From Streptomyces albiflavescens (GTDB lineage Bacteria; Actinomycetota; Actinomycetes; Streptomycetales; Streptomycetaceae), in the NCBI RefSeq assembly GCF_014645835.1, contig NZ_BMMM01000004.1, forward strand, positions 124,001 through 188,000: DNA of 64,000 bases. Direction: 5' to 3'. Below are positions 59,328-64,000 of the stretch, piece after piece (position 1 is the stretch's first letter; each line of letters begins with the position of its first letter). The notes beneath the pieces were generated by a model that saw only the letters and a program-made list of their open reading frames with translations, had not been told where the DNA came from and made no database searches. The translations under genes and the position numbers were made by a program.

Positions 59328-59711
59328 ATGGACCCCATCAGCCCCCTGGAGCAGGCGTTGCACGCGGCTCGCGCCCTTGTCCTCGCCGATCTGGTCGCGG
59401 GGGAGGTGGCCGAGGCGGACGTCGTCTCCCTGGTGGAGGAGTCGGTGGTGCAGCGCCGCTGGTGGATCGAGCAGTGGCCGGAGGGCGCGGACTATGTCGC
59501 CGGGCTCGTCGCCCAGGACGTACAGGACGCCTTGCTGGAGCGGTACGGCCGGTGGCCGCTGTGTCCCGTCTGCGGCTCCGGCGACCCGCACGCCCTCGAC
59601 GTCGAGCCCGAGTTGGGGCCCGACCCGCACTGGGTGTGCCACAAGGCGGGCGTGAAGGTCGCCTCGGTGGGCTTCCTCGGCTCGGCGACGGGCGGGACCC
59701 CGTCCTCGTGA
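59328..59711 (+). CDS. Conserved hypothetical protein with cysteine pairs
   Basis: A 127-residue protein, MDPISPLEQALHAARALVLA.... A helical N-terminal half (rich in Leu, Val, Glu, with QRRWWIEQWPEGADYV) precedes a CPVCGSGDPHALDVEPEL...HWVCH segment with a zinc-binding look. No domain name can be given with confidence. It shares GTGA with the next gene (overlap 4 bp), so it is co-translated with the DUF4031 protein. It diverges from murR with a gap of about 55 bp. Confidence 0.65.
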   Translation: MDPISPLEQALHAARALVLADLVAGEVAEADVVSLVEESVVQRRWWIEQWPEGADYVAGLVAQDVQDALLERYGRWPLCPVCGSGDPHALDVEPELGPDPHWVCHKAGVKVASVGFLGSATGGTPSS

Positions 59712-59992
59712 CCGTCTACATCGATCCGCCCGCCTGGCCGGGGCACGGCCGCATGTGGTCCCACCTGATCAGCGATGTCTCCTACGACGAACTGCACGTG
59801 TTCGCCGCGGAGTTGGGTGTGCCGCGGCGTGCCTTCGAGCGGGACCACTACGACATTCCCGCGCATCGGTACGAGGATGCCGTGCGGGCGGGGGCGGTGC
59901 AGGTCAGCAGCCGGGAGGTGGTGCGGCTGCTGCACGGGGCGGGGTTGCGGCGCCGCAAACGTCCGGGGGTGGTCGGGCGCGGCAGGGCGTAG
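59708..59992 (+). CDS. DUF4031-family protein
   Basis: A 94-residue protein beginning VTVYIDPPAWPGHGRMWSHL, the DUF4031 signature with Trp, Pro and His residues. It continues DELHVFAAELGVPRRAFERD and DIPAHRYEDAVRAGAVQV and ends in a basic tail. The biochemical function is unknown. Its GTG overlaps the preceding stop. Confidence 0.85.
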   Translation: MTVYIDPPAWPGHGRMWSHLISDVSYDELHVFAAELGVPRRAFERDHYDIPAHRYEDAVRAGAVQVSSREVVRLLHGAGLRRRKRPGVVGRGRA

Positions 59993-60068
59993 GTTTTTCG
60001 CCCCCTTCGCCCCTGCCTGTCCCGTATCCGGGAGCTTCGCCCCCAGACCTCCTTCGGTTGTCTTTTGT

Positions 60069-60137
60069 GTGCGGGCCGGTGGGGGGCTTGTCGCGCCCGC
60101 GCGGCGGAGCCGCACATGGAACAGAGCCCCGCGCCCC
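60069..60137. repeat. Dispersed G/C-rich repeat (copy 2)
   Basis: The same block as at 46485-46550: GGGCCGGTGGGG, then GTCGCGCCCGCGCGGCGG and CAGAGCCCCGCGCCCC. It lies between convergent genes here, where a terminator role fits. Upstream (59993-60060) there is further C-rich sequence without a gene. Confidence 0.75.
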
Positions 60138-60144
60138 TTGGGGG

Positions 60145-61344
60145 TCAGGCCTCGCGGGCGTGCAGCCGGAGTGAGCGGTCCATGCCGCGGAGCTCGTACG
60201 CGTAGCGTTCCACGTCCTCGCTCACCCGGGTGAAACCGGCGCGCGAAATGACGTGTTGGGAGGGCTTGTTGGCCCGGTCGATGGCGGCGAAGAGGAACTG
60301 GACGTCTTCGCGGGCCAGGGCCCAGGCGGCCAGGGCGCGCAGGGCCTCGGTCGCGTAACCGTTGCCGCGGGCGTTCACCGCGAGGTCGTAGCCGACCTCG
60401 GCGCGGCCCTCCTCGTCGGGGGCGCCGTGGAAGCCCATTCCGCCGACCGCGCGCCCGTCCTCCCGGCGGACGAGGACGAACATGCCCCACTCCGGCCGGT
60501 GCACCCCGCCCTCGTACGCCTTCACGACCATCCCGGCGGCGTCCCGCGTGCCCTCGAACGGACCGCCCTCGATCCACTCGAAGCCGCCCGTGCCCCCCGC
60601 GCGCAGCTCGGCGGCGGCCGCCGGGGTGACCCCCTGGAGCGTGAGCCGCTCGGACTCGATCACGAGGTTGTTGCTCCAGCGCCACTCGGTGACCGGGGCG
60701 CGGCCCGGCAGTTCGCCGCGGCCGGTGGCCCACAGGAGGGTGCGCCAGGGGGAGGGCCCCGGCCGCACGTGGGGAAAGATCCGGGTGAGGACGCCCTCGC
60801 AGAGCGCGGCCGGGGGTTCGTACCGAAGCCCCAGCCCCTCCGCGATGTCATGCGTGTGCAACAGGACTTCGGCGATGCCCATCGCTGCGAAGCCCTCGCG
60901 GTTCGCGCTGCGGAAGGGGTACGGATGAAAGGCGCGCACCTCGCGCGGCGTCGTGCGGACGGTGGCGGCGAACAGGGCGCCCGTCGTCTCGATCACGTCG
61001 ACGACGCCCGCATTGTCGGTGCCGTCCTCCATCACGATCTCGAAGGGCACGTACGCCTCGGTGGCCCGCCCGGCCAGCTGCCCCGCGTACGCGATGAGAT
61101 CGTCGGCGATGTGCTCGGCCGTCCGCCGACAACTCCACTCCATGCGCCCCGCGTTGACGCCGTCCCAGTCCCGCCCGGCCGCCGTACGCAGCAGCGCGAC
61201 GCACCCCGCGACGGCTTCCGCCACCTGGTCCGCGGCCGGGTGCCCGCTCGCTTCCCCACCCATGGCCTCGCCCAAGTCCCCGACCGAGTCCCCGCCCATG
61301 GCTTCGCCCAAGTCCCCGACCGAGTCCCCGCCCATGTCTCCCAT
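60145..61344 (-). CDS. MDMPI-like (DinB fold) protein fused to a GNAT acetyltransferase
   Basis: A fusion of about 399 residues. Residues about 30-225 resemble the mycothiol-dependent maleylpyruvate isomerase N-terminal (DinB-like) fold: RMEWSCRRTAEHIADDLIAYAG has the conserved Trp/His, and GIAEVLLHTHDIAEGLGL has the second metal His. Residues about 230-399 are a GNAT domain of the RimJ/RimL kind: RLTLQGVTPAAAAELRAG, VGYDLAVNARGNGYATEALR with the CoA loop, and ANKPSQHVISRAGF. The start is ambiguous: four in-frame ATGs (61344, 61335, 61299, 61263) lie in or next to a 36-bp tandem repeat. It probably forms an operon with the MFS gene upstream (20-bp gap). Substrates are unknown. Confidence 0.8.
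   Translation of the reverse strand: MGDMGGDSVGDLGEAMGGDSVGDLGEAMGGEASGHPAADQVAEAVAGCVALLRTAAGRDWDGVNAGRMEWSCRRTAEHIADDLIAYAGQLAGRATEAYVPFEIVMEDGTDNAGVVDVIETTGALFAATVRTTPREVRAFHPYPFRSANREGFAAMGIAEVLLHTHDIAEGLGLRYEPPAALCEGVLTRIFPHVRPGPSPWRTLLWATGRGELPGRAPVTEWRWSNNLVIESERLTLQGVTPAAAAELRAGGTGGFEWIEGGPFEGTRDAAGMVVKAYEGGVHRPEWGMFVLVRREDGRAVGGMGFHGAPDEEGRAEVGYDLAVNARGNGYATEALRALAAWALAREDVQFLFAAIDRANKPSQHVISRAGFTRVSEDVERYAYELRGMDRSLRLHAREA
61261..61332. repeat. Two 36-bp tandem repeats spanning alternative start codons
   Basis: Units 61261-61296 and 61297-61332 differ at one base. On the coding strand each begins with ATG and encodes MGGDSVGDLGEA, so the repeat supplies additional start codons to the fusion gene. 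Confidence 0.85.
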
Positions 61345-61364
61345 GCGGGCGAGGATAGGTCGGA

Positions 61365-62765
61365 TCACGCTTCCGTACGCACCGATTTGTTCGTGGCGTC
61401 CGCCTTGGGCACGACGGTCACGACGCGCGAGGACCGCGTACGGCGATGCAGTCGCAGTGAGACGAGGGCCACGCCGATCGCGGCCAGCGTCATGGCCGCG
61501 CCCGCCCAGGCGGTGGAGGTGTAGCCGAACCCCGCGTCGATGACCGCGCCGCCGGCCCAGGGTCCGCCGGTGTTGCCCAGGTTGAAGGCTGCCGTGGTCG
61601 TGGCGCCGGCCAGGGTGGGGGCGGCCGCGGCGACGTTGAACATCCGGGCGTTGAGCGCGGGGGCGGTGTAGAAGCAGGCGATTCCGAGGACGAAGGAGAG
61701 GGCGACGGCGGCGATCGCGTACTGCCCGAACAGCGCCAGCGCGACCAGGATGACGGTGTCGGCCGCGATGCCGCTGATCAGCACCCCGAAGAGGTGCGCG
61801 TCGGCGATCCGCCCGCCGATCGTCGTACCGATCAGCGCGCCGACCCCGAAGAGCGCGAGCACGGTCGGCACCCACCCGTCGTCGAGCCCTGCCACGTCCG
61901 TCAGCAACGGCGCCAGATAGCTGAACACGCAGAAGACGCCGCCCGCGGCGAGCGCGATGACGCCGACGGACAGCCCGACCTGACGGTCGCGGAAGATGCG
62001 CAGTTCGCGCTTGAGCTGTGGCTTCTCGTCGGGGAGGGGGATGCGCGGGATGAGCGTGACGATCCCGACAAGGGCGATCGCGGAGGCCGCGCCGACGGCC
62101 CAGAAGGCCGATCGCCAGCCGAGCCCCTCACCGAGGAAGGCACCGGCGGGCACCCCCAGGACGTTCGCGATCGACAGACCGCCGATCATCACCGCCAGCG
62201 CCCGGGCCCGCGCGTTCACCGGCACCATCGCGATGGCCACCGCCGCGCCGACCGCCCAGAAGCCCGCACAGGCGAGCGCGCTGACGACACGGGAGACGAA
62301 CAGCACGGCATACGTCGGCGCGAGTGCCCCCGCGACCTGGCCCAGGCCGAACAGCGCGATGAGGGTGACGAGGGTGGTCCGTCGGGGGAGCCGCAGCGTC
62401 ACCGCCGCGAGGAGGGGCGCCCCCACGACCATGCCGATCGCGAACGCCGAGATCAGCAGGCCGGCCTGCGGGATCGTGACGTCCATGTCCTCGGCGATGG
62501 GCGGCAACAGCCCGGAGAGCATGAACTCGCTGGTGCCGAGGGCGAAGACGGAGAGTCCGAGGATGTAGACGGACAGGGGCATACGGGGGCGGGGGTGAGG
62601 GTGGTGAGCGGCGGGAGCGGCCGCACTGGATGCCTGCGGTGCGCCGGAAATGTCAGACGTATCAGACGTATCAGACGTATCAGATGTATGAGATGTATGA
62701 GATGTATGAGATGTATCAGGTGTATCAGGTGTATCGGAGGGCAACGGCTCGGGACTTGGGAGCAT
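61365..62765 (-). CDS. MFS transporter (DHA1/AraJ-Cmx-like) with repetitive N-terminal tail
   Basis: A 466-residue transporter. The 12-helix core starts at about residue 60 with LSVYILGLSVFALGTSEFML, typical of the AraJ/chloramphenicol-exporter group, and has the loop motif RLPRRTTLV and GVPAGAFLGEGLGWRSAFW (motif C-like). Before it are about 60 hydrophilic residues, including nine tandem (D/H)-T-(S/P) triplets encoded by 9-bp repeats. GAAGGGAGG directly precedes the ATG at 62765. It would expel a small hydrophobic compound or sugar. The C terminus ends KSVRTEA close to the downstream fusion gene. Confidence 0.87.
   Translation of the reverse strand: MLPSPEPLPSDTPDTPDTSHTSHTSHTSDTSDTSDTSDISGAPQASSAAAPAAHHPHPRPRMPLSVYILGLSVFALGTSEFMLSGLLPPIAEDMDVTIPQAGLLISAFAIGMVVGAPLLAAVTLRLPRRTTLVTLIALFGLGQVAGALAPTYAVLFVSRVVSALACAGFWAVGAAVAIAMVPVNARARALAVMIGGLSIANVLGVPAGAFLGEGLGWRSAFWAVGAASAIALVGIVTLIPRIPLPDEKPQLKRELRIFRDRQVGLSVGVIALAAGGVFCVFSYLAPLLTDVAGLDDGWVPTVLALFGVGALIGTTIGGRIADAHLFGVLISGIAADTVILVALALFGQYAIAAVALSFVLGIACFYTAPALNARMFNVAAAAPTLAGATTTAAFNLGNTGGPWAGGAVIDAGFGYTSTAWAGAAMTLAAIGVALVSLRLHRRTRSSRVVTVVPKADATNKSVRTEA
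62653..62733. repeat. Nine 9-bp tandem repeats in the MFS gene
   Basis: TCAGACGTA (three), TCAGATGTA, TGAGATGTA (three) and TCAGGTGTA (two) follow without gaps. As 9 is a multiple of 3, changes in copy number would not shift the reading frame, giving a length-variable tail. Confidence 0.92.
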
Positions 62766-62863
62766 CCTCCCTTCGTACGTGGTCCTGCGCCCGCCGTCGA
62801 ATCGGTTTTCGGCGGGAGTGCGTGAGGGTGTGAGCGCGCGAAAGCCCGAGCGCGTGAGCGATG

Positions 62864-63508
62864 TCAGTCGGTGAGCAGCTCCAGCTCGGCGCCGATGTTG
62901 TACCGCGCGGTGCTCTCCCACTGCGCTGCCCCGTACGGTGTGCGGAACAGGCGGGGCAGATCGAGGAGTTGGCGCAGGATCGCGGCGCGGCCCTCGCGGA
63001 ACGCGTCGTTCGGGACGAAGGCGTACTCCTGGCGGACGGCGGCGGTGTAGGCGGCGTACGTGTTCGGGGACGAGGCCAGGATCGCCAGGTCGGCATCGCA
63101 CAGGGCCTGGCCGTTGCGGTCGTCGTCGGCCGGGTCGTGGGTGACGGTGAGGCGGACCAGACGGGCGACCTCCGCGGTCCTCTCCTCGGACACCCCGGCC
63201 TCGGGGAGCGCGCGTTCCGCGAGGCGGGCCGAGCGCTCCTCGTTCTCGGAGCGGTCGGGGAAGTACACGGCGTCGTGGAACCAGGCCGCCAGCCGTACGA
63301 GGTCCGGGTCGTCCGCGTGCTTCTCCAGCACGTCGATGTGGTCGAGGACCGCCTGGAGGTGCGCGACGGTGTGGTAGTGGCGCTGGGGCTCCTGCCAGCG
63401 GGCGAGGAGATTGTCCGCGTACGGGACAGGGTCCGGGCCGGCGCCCGGCGCCCGGGCTCCTTCCAGGGCACGGGTCCAGCGGGTGCGCAGGGCGTCGAGA
63501 TCGGCCAT
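62864..63508 (-). CDS. HD-domain metal-dependent phosphohydrolase
   Basis: A 214-residue HD protein. RHYHTVAHLQAVLDHIDVLE has the first metal His, RLAAWFHDAVYFPDRSENEE is the HD dyad, and LTVTHDPADDDRNGQALCDADLAIL carries the remaining ligands (H and D). It resembles predicted HD hydrolases acting on nucleotides or other phosphates; the substrate is not known. It is divergent from the partial gene at the right edge, with 47 bp between starts. Confidence 0.87.
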   Translation of the reverse strand: MADLDALRTRWTRALEGARAPGAGPDPVPYADNLLARWQEPQRHYHTVAHLQAVLDHIDVLEKHADDPDLVRLAAWFHDAVYFPDRSENEERSARLAERALPEAGVSEERTAEVARLVRLTVTHDPADDDRNGQALCDADLAILASSPNTYAAYTAAVRQEYAFVPNDAFREGRAAILRQLLDLPRLFRTPYGAAQWESTARYNIGAELELLTD

Positions 63509-63555
63509 GCGCCCATTCTCCCGTGCGGCGCCCCCGTGCCCCTAGCGTGGCACTC

Positions 63556-64000
63556 ATGACTACTGCTGACATGCACGAGGTACGGGACCCCGAGCTGCCC
63601 GGGCGGCTCCTGACCATCGAGCGTGACGCGTTGATACCGCTGCTGCGGGCCCGGCCGGAGGAGGACTTCGCGCTGGCCACCGCCGCGTGTCCGGGGTGGA
63701 CCGTGCGGGACGTGCTCGCGCACTGTTCGGCCGCGTTGATCCGGGTGGTGGAGTGGCGGTTCGAGAAGGGGGTGTTCTCGCCCGAGTCGAACGACCGGGA
63801 CATCGCGGAGCGGGCCGACTGGACGAACGCGCGGGTCGTGGACGAGCTGGAGCGCGGGATGACCGAGGCCGGGCCGGTGATCGCCGAGGCGGGTGGTGTG
63901 CTCGATCCGGTCGCGCTGGGGGAGTGGGTGCATGCCGGGGACGTGCGCGAGGTCTTCGGCGAGCCCGGGGTGTACGCGGGCGACGGGTTGCCGTACGCGC
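63556..64000 (+). CDS. MDMPI-family (mycothiol-dependent maleylpyruvate isomerase-like) protein, truncated by the window end
   Basis: The first 148 codons of an open frame that runs off the right edge. MTTADMHEVRDPELPG leads to LLRARPEEDFALATAACPGW and TVRDVLAHCSAALIRVVEW, the DinB-like helix with the conserved His near residue 57, then LGEWVHAGDVREVFG. The family uses mycothiol or binds metal for small-molecule chemistry, and the substrate is unknown. It is a second MDMPI-like protein within 3 kb of the fusion gene. Confidence 0.78.
   Translation, partial: MTTADMHEVRDPELPGRLLTIERDALIPLLRARPEEDFALATAACPGWTVRDVLAHCSAALIRVVEWRFEKGVFSPESNDRDIAERADWTNARVVDELERGMTEAGPVIAEAGGVLDPVALGEWVHAGDVREVFGEPGVYAGDGLPYA

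Noticed and set aside
62653..62733. CRISPR array
   Set aside because: Units are 9 bp, contiguous and coding, with no spacers and no cas genes.

Overview
This is a high-GC actinobacterial chromosome segment, almost certainly from a Streptomyces. Almost every gene has GC-rich third codon positions, GTG starts are common, and the marker genes (msiK, a CdgB-type diguanylate cyclase, WhiJ-like HTH/DUF397 pairs, groEL2 behind CIRCE, DasR-type sites) are typical of the genus. From memory, the backbone order carD-ispD-ispF-cysS-rlmB-...-msiK-tRNA-Thr and cdgB-...-nagA-nagK-...-otsB-otsA-...-csp-groEL2 follows S. coelicolor around SCO4232-SCO4296. That synteny was not checked by a search.

Layout. 1-7 kb: carD, the isoprenoid pair ispD-ispF, cysS, rlmB and a DoxX-family membrane protein. 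7-10 kb: a sugar nucleotidyltransferase, a small membrane protein, and msiK (shared ATPase of sugar ABC importers), followed by tRNA-Thr(TGT). 10-13.7 kb: an accessory stretch with a secreted phosphodiesterase-like protein, a frameshifted IS630-type transposase remnant, an acyltransferase whose codon use is unlike its neighbours, and a TPR protein. 13.8-25 kb: acetyltransferase, phosphotransferase, rhomboid-like protein, oxidoreductase, secreted beta-propeller protein, and a leftward run of FAD enzyme, quinone oxidoreductase and MFS pump. 25-32 kb: two secreted metalloproteases (M1, M4), a GNAT protein, TerD, an ArfB-like ribosome-rescue hydrolase and an ECF41-type sigma factor, interspersed with small TA-flanked mobile elements. 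33-41 kb: cdgB, then the aminosugar block (PfkB kinase, nagA, nagK, a sugar-binding lipoprotein) with two DasR-type operators. 41-44.8 kb: trehalose genes otsB and otsA, and a glucosyl-3-phosphoglycerate synthase. 45-49.5 kb: a SAM-I riboswitch in front of a threonine-synthase homologue and a sulfur-carrier protein (best read as the MetM/MetO homocysteine route), a cold-shock protein, and groEL2 behind two CIRCE elements. 50-55 kb: an old-yellow enzyme, two Uma2 proteins and a WhiJ-like regulator cluster. 55-59 kb: a MurNAc/GlcNAc-type PTS operon (murR, murQ, EIIBC). 59-64 kb: small conserved proteins, an MDMPI-GNAT fusion, an MFS pump, an HD protein, and a truncated gene at the right edge.

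Common themes. Amino-sugar catabolism recurs: msiK, nagK-nagA, the sugar-binding lipoprotein and the murQ/PTS operon would all feed GlcNAc-6-phosphate, and three DasR-like sites link msiK to nagK/nagA. The most unusual material is a pair of non-autonomous element families (175 bp and 184 bp) that share a core but have different inverted ends. Both are flanked by TA, and three times they sit exactly on a gene's TAG stop codon so that the stop is rebuilt. Also notable are the riboswitch-metM-metO unit, an exact ECF41 promoter next to one of the elements, a GNAT protein carrying what looks like a Nudix domain without its catalytic box, and a candidate BldD-type palindrome in front of cdgB.
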